Assembly: GCF_003390915.1 (NCBI RefSeq)
Contig: NZ_QMEM01000003.1
Coordinates: forward strand, 372,001 to 436,000
DNA: 64,000 nt
Direction: 5' to 3'
Source of the DNA: Lewinella sp. IMCC34183
GTDB taxonomy: Bacteria > Bacteroidota > Bacteroidia > Chitinophagales > Saprospiraceae
Shown in pieces: positions 25,876-34,158 of the stretch. The position numbers were made by a program, and so were the translations under genes. A model generated the notes under the pieces. That model had not been told where the DNA came from and did not search any database. It saw only the letters and a program-made list of their open reading frames with translations. Positions within the stretch are counted from its first letter, which is position 1. The number at the start of each line of letters is the position of its first letter.

Positions 25876-26223
25876 ATGGACGCCATCTCCTTCGTACACG
25901 AACAAGTCAGCAAAAAGAAAGACTACCCCGCCTTCCGCGCCGGTGACACAATCGTGGTCGACTACATCATCACCGAGGGAGAAAAGTCCCGGATCCAGCA
26001 GTTCCGGGGTGACGTCATCCAGATCAAGGGTGAAGGCCTCACGAAGACCTTCACCGTGCGCAAGATGTCCAACGGCGTAGGTGTTGAGCGTATCTTCCCC
26101 ATGTCCTCCCCCAGCATCGACAAGATCACCGTCGTCAAGAACGGCAAGGTGCGCCGCAGCCGCCTGTTCTACCTCCGCGATCGCGTAGGCAAGAAGGCCC
26201 GGATCAAGGAGCGTCGCGTCTAG
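25876..26223 (+). CDS. rplS: 50S ribosomal protein L19
   Basis: A 115-residue ribosomal protein with the expected sequence from [10 protein letters not shown] through [26 protein letters not shown] and [16 protein letters not shown] to the basic tail LYYLRDR-like region ([16 protein letters not shown]). It stands at the interface of the subunits. ATG 25876 is the correct start; the frame is open upstream but covers the promoter. It is monocistronic: own promoter in front and a strong terminator behind. Confidence 0.97.
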   Translation: MDAISFVHEQVSKKKDYPAFRAGDTIVVDYIITEGEKSRIQQFRGDVIQIKGEGLTKTFTVRKMSNGVGVERIFPMSSPSIDKITVVKNGKVRRSRLFYLRDRVGKKARIKERRV

Positions 26224-26248
26224 CACGTTTTCGTTCTTCCGGCCACTG

Positions 26249-26287
26249 AAAAGCCCGCTTTCCTCCGATGGGGGAAGCGGGCTTTTT
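26249..26287 (+). terminator. bidirectional-looking terminator after rplS
   Basis: The stem AAAAGCCCGCTTTCC with GGAAGCGGGCTTTTT has a short loop, with an A-run before and a T-run after, so it can serve rplS and the convergent lutC as well. Confidence 0.9.
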
Positions 26288-26307
26288 CCGTTGGTTCGTG
26301 AGCCGGT

Positions 26308-26874
26308 TTACCGCAGGCAGACCACCAGGCTGCGGGCCCCGTGCGCCCCGATGACGAGACTCTGTTCGATATCGGCCGTCTTGCTTGGTCCGGCGATCCA
26401 CACCCCGAAGCCGGTGGCGTCGATCTGTACCCGCCGGTAGGCCTGGTGCATCGTACCGACGAGCAGTTCGCGGTCCAGTACCAGGATCAGGTGCTGGGTG
26501 ATGAAGGGAAGGACGCGGTGTACACACTCCGCCTCGCTCACCCACAGTGCACCGTTCTCGGCTACTCCGATGCGGGCGGGCAGGATGGCCAGGTCCACGC
26601 CCGCCAGCTGCAGGGGGTCGTCGATCGCCGTGACGTCGAGGTTACCTTCCAGGCCCGGCAGGGTCGAGACCACCGTCTCGGCTCCGGTAGCTGCGACGTA
26701 AGCAGCCAGCTCCCCGGCCTCGACGAAGGTGGTCTTGCTTGCGGCGAGGACCGTGCGAAAGGCCTCCTCCCACTCTTCCGGAGCCGGCGGCGGGTCGGGG
26801 GGAAGGGTCGGCAGGGGGCGGGGGCCGGGTTTGGCGGCGCGGATGCCGGCCAGGATGGTTGCTTTACTGCTCAT
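26308..26874 (-). CDS. lutC: lactate utilization protein C (LUD domain)
   Basis: A 188-residue LUD-domain protein. The conserved part runs from DVTAIDDPLQLAGVDLAILPARIGVAENGA-type sequence (about 80-110) through ITQHLILVLDRELLVGTMHQAY to WIAGPSKTADIEQSLVIGAHG. LutC works with LutA and LutB in oxidation of L-lactate to pyruvate. It overlaps the end of lutB by 11 bases and is translated after it. lutA is not adjacent. Confidence 0.9.
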   Translation of the reverse strand: MSSKATILAGIRAAKPGPRPLPTLPPDPPPAPEEWEEAFRTVLAASKTTFVEAGELAAYVAATGAETVVSTLPGLEGNLDVTAIDDPLQLAGVDLAILPARIGVAENGALWVSEAECVHRVLPFITQHLILVLDRELLVGTMHQAYRRVQIDATGFGVWIAGPSKTADIEQSLVIGAHGARSLVVCLR

Positions 26875-28237
26875 GGTCTTTTCGTTGGTTCGCGTACCAC
26901 TCCTTAAAACTTTCCCCGGGGACTTCGGGAAGCTCGCGGGTTTCCCCCCAGGGATTGAAGCGGTTGTACACCAGGGCCCGGGGCGCCAGCTTCAGGGCCA
27001 CGCGGGCCGCCTTTCCCATGAAGTTGTAGGCCCCGTCGCGGCTGAGTACCGCGCCGGCCCCCAGCAGGGGCAGTCGCTTTCCGTTTTCCAGGTGCCCCTC
27101 CTCGCTGACGATCTGCCGCCATTTGTACAGCTGGTCGTGGATGTCAATCTTGACCGGGCAGACGTCGGAACAGCTTCCGCACAGCGTGGAGGCGAAAGCC
27201 AAATCACCGTGCTTCTTCAGGTCGATCCCCGGAGACAGGATACTGCCGATAGGGCCGGGAATGGTATGGTCGTAGCTGTGCCCCCCGCTGCGGCGGTAGA
27301 TCGGGCACGTATTCATGCAGGCGCCACAACGGATACACTTGAGGCTGTTGCGGAAATCCTCCCGCCCGAGCTGCTTGGTGCGTCCGTTGTCAACGATCAC
27401 CACGTGCATCTCTCCCCCGGGCTTCGGCCGGTGGTGGTGGCTGGTATAAATAGTGATGGGCTGCCCCGTGGCGCTCCGCCCCAGCAGGCGCGTGAAGACA
27501 CCCAGGTGCTCCGCCAGGGGAATGACCTTCTCAATGCCCATGCAGTGGATCTGGACGGGGGCGAGGTGGACGCCCATGTCGGCGTTGCCCTCGTTGGTGC
27601 ACACCACGATGCCGCCGGTCTCCGCGATCGCGAAGTTGACGCCCGTGATGGCGGCCTTGGCGGCCAGGAACTTTTCGCGCAGGTGCTGTCGCGCGGCTTC
27701 GGTGAGGTACTGGGGATCGCTGGCGCCCGCGTCGGTGCCGAGCTGCTCGTGGAAGAGCTGCCCGATCTCTTCCTTCTTCAGGTGGATGGCGGGCATCACG
27801 ATGTGGCTCGGCGGCTCCTTGCGCAATTGAATGATCCGCTCGCCCAGGTCGGTATCGACCACCTCGATGCCCTGCTCTTCCAGGTAGGTATTGAGGTGGC
27901 ACTCCTCGGTGAGCATGGACTTCGACTTGACGATCCGGTCCACGGCGTGCCGCTCGAGAATGCCGTGTACGATGCGGTTGTGCTCCGCGGCGTCGGCGGC
28001 CCAGTGTACGGTGACGCCGTTGGCCGTAGCCTGCCGCTCGAACGCTTCCAGGTAGGTATCGAGATTACTGAGTACGTTGTCCTTAATGTCGGATCCGAGC
28101 TGGCGCAGGGCTTCCCACTCGGGGATGCCCGCGATGATGGTGTCGCGCTTGGAGCGGACGTGCCAGAGGGATTCGTCGTGCCAGTTGGCCCGGGATTCGT
28201 TCCGTAAAAAGTCGGCGGCGCGTTTGGCGTGGGTCAT
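26864..28237 (-). CDS. lutB: lactate utilization iron-sulfur protein LutB
   Basis: A 457-residue protein: an LUD domain (about 70-290) followed by two ferredoxin-like clusters, CIRCGACMNTCP (301-312) and CGSCSDVCP (353-361), and a C-terminal DUF3390-like part. It is the electron-transfer subunit of the LutABC lactate oxidase. ATG 28237 is chosen: a TATCTTTC box ends four bases before it, and the longer frame up to 28315 is a Pro-rich non-conserved stretch. In other genomes lutA precedes lutB; here the upstream neighbour is a divergent coiled-coil gene. Confidence 0.92.
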   Translation of the reverse strand: MTHAKRAADFLRNESRANWHDESLWHVRSKRDTIIAGIPEWEALRQLGSDIKDNVLSNLDTYLEAFERQATANGVTVHWAADAAEHNRIVHGILERHAVDRIVKSKSMLTEECHLNTYLEEQGIEVVDTDLGERIIQLRKEPPSHIVMPAIHLKKEEIGQLFHEQLGTDAGASDPQYLTEAARQHLREKFLAAKAAITGVNFAIAETGGIVVCTNEGNADMGVHLAPVQIHCMGIEKVIPLAEHLGVFTRLLGRSATGQPITIYTSHHHRPKPGGEMHVVIVDNGRTKQLGREDFRNSLKCIRCGACMNTCPIYRRSGGHSYDHTIPGPIGSILSPGIDLKKHGDLAFASTLCGSCSDVCPVKIDIHDQLYKWRQIVSEEGHLENGKRLPLLGAGAVLSRDGAYNFMGKAARVALKLAPRALVYNRFNPWGETRELPEVPGESFKEWYANQRKDHEQ

Positions 28238-28241
28238 AGGG

Positions 28242-28249
28242 GAAAGATA
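28242..28249 (-). promoter_or_regulatory. promoter -7 box TATCTTTC of lutBC
   Basis: One mismatch to TAnnTTTG on the minus strand, ending four bases before the lutB ATG, so the mRNA is predicted to be leaderless or nearly so. The rest of the gap to 28485 holds an inverted repeat CAGACG/CGTCTG (28379-28400) and no gene. Confidence 0.4.
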
Positions 28250-28485
28250 CGGCCGGGAGGGTGGCAGGGCATACGGTACTGTCCGGTTCCCTGGCGGGGG
28301 CGGAAGGCACCCCATGGCGGTGGGGTTGTGGGGTTACGCCGTAAACTTTAACACTTCACCGTAATACTATCGGGCCGACAGACGTTTAGTAACCCGTCTG
28401 ACGAACAAATCAGTCGCCTTTTCAGGTACCCGGTACGGCCACGTCGGCCGCCGCAGGACCTGCTTTTAAACCAAACTTACGCCAC

Positions 28486-29484
28486 ATGGCAACCTATCAG
28501 AATAGTCCCGCTCCCAGGCCCCAGAAGAACCGTACGCCCCTCCTGGCCGGTATCATCGCCGTCCTCCTGATCGCCGTCGCCGTCCTCGGGGTCAGCTTCA
28601 TGAACCGCGGCACGGAGAACGCCCAGCTCTCCACGGAACTTGTGGAGATGGAGCAATTCAAGGCGCAGGCCGAAAAGCAATACTACGAGTCCCTGGCCGA
28701 GCTGGAGGAGATGCGCGGCAGCAACGATGAGCTGAACGCGCTGATCGATCAGCAGAAAGAAGAACTGCGCCTCCAGAACGAGAAAATCACCAGCCTGACC
28801 CGCGACAGCCGCAACCTCGGTGCCGCCCGCAAGGAACTGGCCGACCTCCGGACCAAAGCCAGCGGCTACCTGGCCGAGCTCGAGGAACTCCGGGAGCGCA
28901 ATGCCCAGCTCACCGAAGACCGCGACCGCCTCGCCAACGAGCGCGACCTGCTCAACAACGACCTGCAGGTCAGCCAGCAAACCAACGAGCAGCTCAACAG
29001 CGAGCGTGCCGTGCTGGTAAGCGAGCGTGAGAAACTGGCCAACCAGAATTCGGCCCTGAGCCGGAAAGTGGACGTCGCCAGCGTCATCAAGACCAACAAC
29101 GTGACCGTCGAAGGCCAGAAGCAGCGCAACAGCGGCCGCTGGGTAGGCCGTAACAACGCCAAGAACGTCGAGCGCATTTACGTCTGCTTCAACAGCCTGG
29201 ATAATGCCGTCGCCGAACCCGGCGAGGAAACCTTCCAGATGCGCATCATCGACCCTACCGGCTCGACCATGAGCATCGAGGCTGAGGGCAGCGGCGTACT
29301 GACCACCAGCGATGGTGAGCAGGTACCCTACACCAAGAACGTACCCTTCAGCTTCGAAGGCGATGCCGCCAACCACTGCGCCGAATGGAACGTGCCCGGA
29401 CAAGAGTACGCCGAAGGTATCTACACCATCGAGCTGTACAACAAGGGTAACCTGGTGGGGAACACCCAGCTGGAGCTCAAGTAA
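28486..29484 (+). CDS. membrane-anchored coiled-coil protein with C-terminal beta domain (paralogue of 55845-56774)
   Basis: A 332-residue protein. Residues 1-17 are basic, 18-37 form one membrane span (LLAGIIAVLLIAVAVLGVSF), and about 43-200 are a long coiled coil rich in Glu, Leu, Gln and Arg. The last 125 residues look like a beta-sandwich ending GIYTIELYNKGNLVGNTQLE. The protein at 55845 has the same plan and a related ending, so they are paralogues. Most of the protein would lie in the periplasm. No name or function is known to me. Confidence 0.75.
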   Translation: MATYQNSPAPRPQKNRTPLLAGIIAVLLIAVAVLGVSFMNRGTENAQLSTELVEMEQFKAQAEKQYYESLAELEEMRGSNDELNALIDQQKEELRLQNEKITSLTRDSRNLGAARKELADLRTKASGYLAELEELRERNAQLTEDRDRLANERDLLNNDLQVSQQTNEQLNSERAVLVSEREKLANQNSALSRKVDVASVIKTNNVTVEGQKQRNSGRWVGRNNAKNVERIYVCFNSLDNAVAEPGEETFQMRIIDPTGSTMSIEAEGSGVLTTSDGEQVPYTKNVPFSFEGDAANHCAEWNVPGQEYAEGIYTIELYNKGNLVGNTQLELK

Positions 29485-29509
29485 GCCTATCCGCCAACGC
29501 GGAGGTAAT

Positions 29510-29541
29510 CAGGGCCGTCTCCCGGAGTGGGGGCGGCCCTG
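29510..29541 (+). terminator. hairpin after the coiled-coil gene, weak terminator
   Basis: CAGGGCCG (29510-29517) pairs with CGGCCCTG (29534-29541). Only a broken T-stretch (TTATCTTTA) follows, and that stretch doubles as the next promoter box. Confidence 0.45.
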
Positions 29542-29542
29542 T

Positions 29543-29550
29543 TATCTTTA
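29543..29550 (+). promoter_or_regulatory. promoter -7 box TATCTTTA of the 106-residue protein gene
   Basis: One mismatch to TAnnTTTG, ending four bases before GTG 29555. It supports that start codon and a leaderless transcript. Confidence 0.4.
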
Positions 29551-29554
29551 CGCC

Positions 29555-29875
29555 GTGACCGAAGCCGACTCCACCGCCCAGGAACGGCTGCGCCAGGACT
29601 TTGACCTGCCCCGCGGCCGCCTCACCGAAGCCGAATTGCTCGACTGGCTCGCCCATCGGGTCGCCGAACTGCTGCGTACGCGACCGGGATTCCTCATGAG
29701 CCTCTGCTATACGCTGGACCTCTCGGAGGCGCGCGTACAGGCCGCCCTCCACCCCGCCGCGCCGCGCCCGGCCCACGAAGAGCTGGCGCGACTGCTCTAC
29801 GAGCGGCAATGCCGCCGCGCGGCCACGAAACGGTCCGTCCCCGCCCCACCCCTTTCCGATCCCAACGCCTGGTAA
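29555..29875 (+). CDS. small hypothetical helical protein
   Basis: A 106-residue, Arg/Leu/Ala-rich protein with three predicted helices (AQERLRQDFDLPRG, EAELLDWLAHRVAELL, PAHEELARLLYERQCRRAA) and a loose Pro-rich C-terminus. The frame is open upstream to 29312, but that part overlaps the coiled-coil gene, and the promoter box at 29543-29550 points to GTG 29555. Three bases separate its stop from the methyltransferase ATG, so they form an operon. No family is recognised. Confidence 0.6.
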   Translation: MTEADSTAQERLRQDFDLPRGRLTEAELLDWLAHRVAELLRTRPGFLMSLCYTLDLSEARVQAALHPAAPRPAHEELARLLYERQCRRAATKRSVPAPPLSDPNAW

Positions 29876-29878
29876 GCC

Positions 29879-30514
29879 ATGCGCGACCGCATCGATCCCC
29901 TGGCGGACTACGCCACCGCCCTCAGCGGACCCATTCCCGATTACTTACTGCGGCTCGAGCGGCAAACCTACCTCAAGACCATCGCGCCCCAGATGATGTG
30001 CGGCCCCGTGCAGGGCCGGCTGCTGGCCCTGCTCTCCCGGCTCGTCCGCCCCACGCGCGTGCTGGAAATCGGCACGTTTACCGGCTACGCCACCCTCTGC
30101 CTGGCCGAGGGGCTGGCCCCCAACGGCCGGATCGAGACGATCGAAGGCGACCCCGAGATCGCTGCCCGCGCCGCCCGTAACTTCGCGGGCAGTCCCTTTG
30201 GCGACCGTATCGACCTGCTCCGCGGCGACGCGTACGACCTGCTGCCCACCCTGCCCGGCCTCTACGACCTGATCTTCCTCGACGGCGACAAACGCGGATA
30301 CCCCCGGTACCTGCCCGTACTAGTGGAACGCCTCCGTCCGGGTGGGCTCCTGATCGCCGATAACGTCCTCTGGGACGGAAAAGCGGGACGCAACACCACC
30401 GACCCGACAGCCGCTAACTTGCAGACGTACAACCAATTGGCGGCTGCTCATCCCCAATTATCGGCCTTAATTCTACCGATTCGGGACGGTCTGTCCATAT
30501 GCAGGAAAAACTAG
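29879..30514 (+). CDS. class I SAM-dependent O-methyltransferase (family 3)
   Basis: A 211-residue cytosolic enzyme resembling catechol/caffeoyl-CoA O-methyltransferases. SAM site VLEIGTFTGYA (61-71), the acidic loop IETIEGDPE, the metal-binding motif LIFLDGDK (about 132-139) and ADNVLWDGK are all present. It transfers methyl groups to hydroxyls of small aromatic or catechol-like substrates; the natural substrate is unknown. It is coupled to the small gene upstream by a three-base gap. Confidence 0.9.
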   Translation: MRDRIDPLADYATALSGPIPDYLLRLERQTYLKTIAPQMMCGPVQGRLLALLSRLVRPTRVLEIGTFTGYATLCLAEGLAPNGRIETIEGDPEIAARAARNFAGSPFGDRIDLLRGDAYDLLPTLPGLYDLIFLDGDKRGYPRYLPVLVERLRPGGLLIADNVLWDGKAGRNTTDPTAANLQTYNQLAAAHPQLSALILPIRDGLSICRKN

Positions 30515-30544
30515 TAAACATATAACGGGTGTATCGACATATAA

Positions 30545-30571
30545 TAGCGAGTGTAATATTCACATTCGCTA
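30545..30571. promoter_or_regulatory. 27-bp imperfect palindrome upstream of the alpha/beta hydrolase gene
   Basis: TAGCGA (30545-30550) and TCGCTA (30566-30571) flank a centre that is also mostly symmetric; 10 of 13 base pairs match. It lies 22 bases before ATG 30594 in an AT-rich stretch. Likely an operator; the binding protein is unknown. Confidence 0.5.
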
Positions 30572-30593
30572 TTTAACCATTAAATTCACACCC

Positions 30594-31460
30594 ATGCTTT
30601 TTGTAAAAACCAAAGACAAACTATCCGGAAAAGAAGTAAAACTGCGCTACCAGGAATACGGCAGCGGCAAACCCGTAGTCTTCATCCACGGCTGGCCCCT
30701 AAGCGGCGACATGTTTGAGTACCAGATGGAACCGCTGAGCCGCGAAGGCCTGCGCTGCATTGCGTACGACCGTCGCGGTTTCGGCTTTTCCTCCAAGGTA
30801 GGTGACAGCTATAACTACGATACCCTGGCCGATGATCTCCACGCCTTCCTGACCGAGCTCGACCTCCACGACGTAACGTTGGTTGGTTTCTCGATGGGTG
30901 GCGGCGAAGTAGCCCGCTACATCGGCAAGTACGGAGAGGACCGCGTCTCCGCGGCCGTCTTCATCAGCGCCGTTACCCCCTATATGCTCGATACCGACGA
31001 CCACGATGGCGTGGAGTGGAGCGTTTTCCAGGAGATGATCGACGGCATCCGCAAGGACCGCCCCGCATTCTTCTCCTCCTTCGCCAAGAATTTCTACGGC
31101 ATTGGTATGTTGAGCCACCCCGTCAGTGACCAGTTCCTGCACTGGACGCAGCATATGGCCATCCAGGGTTCCAGCCGCGCGGCCATCGACTACATCGAGG
31201 CCTTTGCCAAGACCGACTTCCGCAACGACCTCAAAAAGATCACCGTTCCTTCCCTCATCATCCACGGTGAGGACGACAAGATCGTTCCCATCGAGGTCGG
31301 TGGTAACGCCACCGCGGAACTACTTCCCAAGGCCATCTACCACAAGTACGCCGATGCGCCCCACGGACTTTTCTACCCCCACCGCGAGCGGCTCAACCGC
31401 GACCTATTGTCCTTCATAAAAACGAAGGCCAGCGTCGACCGCAAGGTGGCCGTTCACTAG
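30594..31460 (+). CDS. alpha/beta hydrolase (non-haem chloroperoxidase/esterase type)
   Basis: A 288-residue enzyme. Oxyanion-hole motif HGWPLSG is at 32-38, the nucleophile is S100 in VGFSMGGGEVARY, the acid lies in IHGEDDKIVP, and the catalytic His is in ADAPHGLFYPH. The family includes cofactor-free haloperoxidases and esterases that can form peracids. The substrate cannot be told. An inverted repeat suited to a repressor lies just upstream, so expression may be inducible, and a bidirectional terminator follows. Confidence 0.88.
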   Translation: MLFVKTKDKLSGKEVKLRYQEYGSGKPVVFIHGWPLSGDMFEYQMEPLSREGLRCIAYDRRGFGFSSKVGDSYNYDTLADDLHAFLTELDLHDVTLVGFSMGGGEVARYIGKYGEDRVSAAVFISAVTPYMLDTDDHDGVEWSVFQEMIDGIRKDRPAFFSSFAKNFYGIGMLSHPVSDQFLHWTQHMAIQGSSRAAIDYIEAFAKTDFRNDLKKITVPSLIIHGEDDKIVPIEVGGNATAELLPKAIYHKYADAPHGLFYPHRERLNRDLLSFIKTKASVDRKVAVH

Positions 31461-31485
31461 GCGCACTTCGCCCTTAGGACCGAAT

Positions 31486-31523
31486 AAAAAACCGGCCGTC
31501 CCCTCGGGGGCGGCCGGTTTTTT
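31486..31523. terminator. bidirectional terminator between the hydrolase and the sulfur operon
   Basis: AAAAAACCGGCCGTCCCC pairs with GGGGCGGCCGGTTTTTT, with A-run and T-run on opposite sides. It serves the plus-strand hydrolase and the minus-strand reductase gene. Confidence 0.92.
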
Positions 31524-31549
31524 CTTGCCGGTCACTGACTGGGAAACCG

Positions 31550-32584
31550 CTAGGCCGTCACGGAAGCCTCCTCCTCCTTCGGTAGGCCCTCCACGCCGTT
31601 CACGGTCGTGTACTTGAAGCTGAGCTTCTTGTCGGGGTAGATGTAGCTGAAGGCCGACTGTACCGCGAGCGTGCCCTCATGGAAGCCACACAGGATGAGC
31701 TTGAGCTTGCCGGGGTAAGTATTGATGTCGCCGATGGCGTAGATACCCGGCACGCCGGTGCTGTAGTCGCGGGTGTCCACCTCGATCGCGTTCTTGTCAA
31801 TGGTCAGGTTCCAGTCGGCGATCGGACCGAGCTTGGGCGATAGGCCGAACAGGGGGACGAAGTGGTCGACGGCCACGTTCTCCTGCTCTCCGTTCTTGTG
31901 CTTGACGGTCACCGCCTCCACGTGGTCGTCGCCGACGATACCCACAGCCTGGGCGTTGGTCACCAGGTTCACGCGCCCGGCCTGGGCCAGTTCGTGTACC
32001 TTCTCCACGCTGTCCAGGGCCCCGCGGAAGCTGTCGCGCCGGTGGACCAGGGTGACTTCCTTGGCCACGTCGGCCAGGAAGATCGTCCAGTCCAGGGCGG
32101 AGTCGCCACCACCGGCCAGGAGTACGCGCTGGTCGCGGTACACTTCCGGGTCGCGGATCACGTAGGCCACGCCGTTGTCTTCGTACTTCTCGATGTTGGG
32201 AATCGGCGGCTTACGGGGCTCGAAGCAGCCCAGTCCGCCGGCAATGCAGATGACGGGGGCTTCGATGACGGTGCCGCGGCTGGTGGTCAGACGGTACAGC
32301 TTCTCACCTACCTTTTCCAGTTTCTCGGCCCGCTCGCCCAGGGTGAATCCGGGGTTGAAGGGCTTGATTTGCTCCATCAGGTTGTCGACCAGCTCCCCGG
32401 CCAGTACGCTGGGGTAGCCGGGAATGTCGTAGATGGGCTTTTTGGGGTAGATCTCGGTAAGCTGACCGCCCGCCTGGCCGAGGCTGTCTACCAGGTGGCA
32501 GCGCATCTTCAGCAGGCCGGCTTCGAAGACGGTAAAGAGGCCGACGGGTCCGGCGCCGATGATGAGTATGTCCGTGGAAATCAT
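31550..32584 (-). CDS. NAD(P)/FAD-dependent oxidoreductase, type 2 ferredoxin/flavodoxin-NADP+ reductase
   Basis: A 344-residue thioredoxin-reductase-like flavoprotein without the redox-active CxxC. The FAD site is ILIIGAGPVGLF (6-17), a second nucleotide site is LLAGGGDSALDW, and the C-terminal flavin motif is GVPGIYAIGDINTYPGKLKLIL-like. This pattern matches YumC-type ferredoxin-NADP+ reductases. As last gene of the sulfite reductase operon it probably supplies electrons, via ferredoxin, for sulfite reduction. ATG 32584 is used; the codon at 32605 is a TTG and adds nothing conserved. Confidence 0.85.
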   Translation of the reverse strand: MISTDILIIGAGPVGLFTVFEAGLLKMRCHLVDSLGQAGGQLTEIYPKKPIYDIPGYPSVLAGELVDNLMEQIKPFNPGFTLGERAEKLEKVGEKLYRLTTSRGTVIEAPVICIAGGLGCFEPRKPPIPNIEKYEDNGVAYVIRDPEVYRDQRVLLAGGGDSALDWTIFLADVAKEVTLVHRRDSFRGALDSVEKVHELAQAGRVNLVTNAQAVGIVGDDHVEAVTVKHKNGEQENVAVDHFVPLFGLSPKLGPIADWNLTIDKNAIEVDTRDYSTGVPGIYAIGDINTYPGKLKLILCGFHEGTLAVQSAFSYIYPDKKLSFKYTTVNGVEGLPKEEEASVTA

Positions 32585-32628
32585 ATAATTATCTTTTACT
32601 ATCAACAGTTGGGGTCAAAAAAGGCTCA

Positions 32629-33315
32629 CTACAGGTGCAGGCCGCACTCGTCCTTGTCGCTGCCCGCCCAGCGTCCGGCACGCCCCTGCCCGGGACGCGT
32701 GCAGTGGGTACAGCCGATCGAGCCGTAGCCCAGTTCCTCGAGCGGGTGGCGCGGGAGCTTGTCCTTTTCGAGCAGGTACAGGAACTCGCCTTCCTCGATG
32801 TCGATGAGGGGGTGAAAGTGGATAAGTCCGTCCACCTCCTCAAAGATTTCCATGGCCGCCCGGTTCATGGTCTGGTAGCTGTGCACGCCAGACATCCATA
32901 CGCGGTGGCGCGCCTTTTCGGCCCGCAGGGGCAGCACTTTGTTGTAGTGGCAGCACCGACCGGGCTGCGATTTCCACATCTCGGTAGTGCGGGTGAGGGC
33001 GTGGCGCTCGGGGTCGGGATGGATCTCTACGACCTGCAGGCCGGTGAGGTCGGCCAGCGTCTGCTTATAGGCCAGCGTCTCGGGGAAATGGTAGCCGGTG
33101 TTCAGCATGTGCACCTTCTGGGCGGCGTTGGCGCGGCTTACCAGGGTGAGCATGACGACGGACTTGGTACCGAAGCTAGAGGTGAAGAGCACCTGATCGA
33201 CCGGTACGTAATCGTACAGTCTCCGAATACGCTCCTGGAAGTCCAGGGGAGCAAATTCTTCATTCAGCGCCGCGATATCGAAGGAGAGGGCGGCTTTGGG
33301 GTGGGGTAAACTCAT
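32629..33315 (-). CDS. cysH: phosphoadenylyl/adenylyl-sulfate reductase
   Basis: A 228-residue reductase that forms sulfite from activated sulfate with thioredoxin. The PP-loop SSFGTKSVVML (47-57) binds the nucleotide, and the catalytic cysteine is in ECGLHL (C224). Cysteine pairs C121-C122 and C202-C205 are the [4Fe-4S] ligands typical of APS reductases, so APS rather than PAPS is the likely substrate. ATG 33315 lies three bases behind the siroheme synthase stop; the longer frame is antisense-like and rejected. Sulfate adenylyltransferase genes are not in the window. Confidence 0.92.
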   Translation of the reverse strand: MSLPHPKAALSFDIAALNEEFAPLDFQERIRRLYDYVPVDQVLFTSSFGTKSVVMLTLVSRANAAQKVHMLNTGYHFPETLAYKQTLADLTGLQVVEIHPDPERHALTRTTEMWKSQPGRCCHYNKVLPLRAEKARHRVWMSGVHSYQTMNRAAMEIFEEVDGLIHFHPLIDIEEGEFLYLLEKDKLPRHPLEELGYGSIGCTHCTRPGQGRAGRWAGSDKDECGLHL

Positions 33316-33317
33316 TA

Positions 33318-34118
33318 TTAATTCAGGTTTTCGTTCCCCCCGTTTTCGGGGTGGGGCGGGGGCGCGGGTGCAGTGTCGTCGGGTGTGGCGGCGGCCGCCA
33401 GCAGGCAGCTGCCCCCGGGACATCGGCGACCCGCCCGGGCCGAGGCAAGTAAACCGGCCGTCAGGCTGTTGAGTTCGCGGACCTTGGACTGGAAGTCGCC
33501 GGTGAGCCGGTCACGGAATACTTTCAGGTTATCGATCAATTCGGTCGTTTCCCCCTCCGGCAACTCCGCCTCAAGCCACTGCCGGAATCGCTTGGCGAAG
33601 GTCGGACTCTGGCCGTTGGTGCTGATGGCCACCTTGAGCGGACCGCGGGTGACGATACTGCCGAGGTAAAAATCACACAACGCGGGGGTATCGGCGATAT
33701 TGGCCAGTCGGCGGGCGGCCTTGGCGGCTTCCCACACCGCCCGGTTCACTTCGGGGAAGTTTGTGGCGGCCACCACCAGGTCGACGGGCTGTACGTCGTC
33801 CGGCCGAAACTGCCGCCGGTACCAGGTTACCCGCCCCCCGGCCGCCGTATGCCACGTCCCGGCGGGAGTTTCGTTCCCGAAACCAGTATTTCCCGTGCTT
33901 CCGCCCCCCCCCGGCACCTGCGTACCCGCCTCAGATTCGTAGCGGTCCAGCAGGGCGGTCAGCTCCTCCCCCATCCAGGGGGCCACCACCGACACCCGGG
34001 CGTTGGGGCTGCTCTTCAGGATAAAGCTCAGCTTCTCCTCCCCTACCTGCCCGGCACCTACGACGAGCATCTCGAGGCGGTCGAGGCGGAAAAAGGCGGG
34101 ATAGAGGGGATTGGTCAT
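33318..34118 (-). CDS. precorrin-2 dehydrogenase / sirohydrochlorin ferrochelatase (Met8/CysG-N type)
   Basis: A 266-residue bifunctional enzyme that oxidises precorrin-2 with NAD+ and inserts iron to give siroheme. The NAD site is VVGAGQVGEEK (19-29); VVAATNFPEVNRAV and VAISTNGQSPTFAKR are conserved blocks. Odd features are a Gly/Thr/Asn-rich insert at about residues 62-93 where related proteins have a short turn, and a low-complexity Pro/Asn tail. It sits between cobA and cysH, which matches its job of making the sulfite reductase cofactor. Confidence 0.9.
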   Translation of the reverse strand: MTNPLYPAFFRLDRLEMLVVGAGQVGEEKLSFILKSSPNARVSVVAPWMGEELTALLDRYESEAGTQVPGGGGSTGNTGFGNETPAGTWHTAAGGRVTWYRRQFRPDDVQPVDLVVAATNFPEVNRAVWEAAKAARRLANIADTPALCDFYLGSIVTRGPLKVAISTNGQSPTFAKRFRQWLEAELPEGETTELIDNLKVFRDRLTGDFQSKVRELNSLTAGLLASARAGRRCPGGSCLLAAAATPDDTAPAPPPHPENGGNENLN

Positions 34119-34158
34119 AAGCGTTTAAATCTGAAATGTTACGTCGGAGATCTGAGAC

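Noticed and set aside
26729-28207. 492-codon plus-strand open frame
   Set aside because: Antisense to lutB, whose two ferredoxin motifs make it certain.
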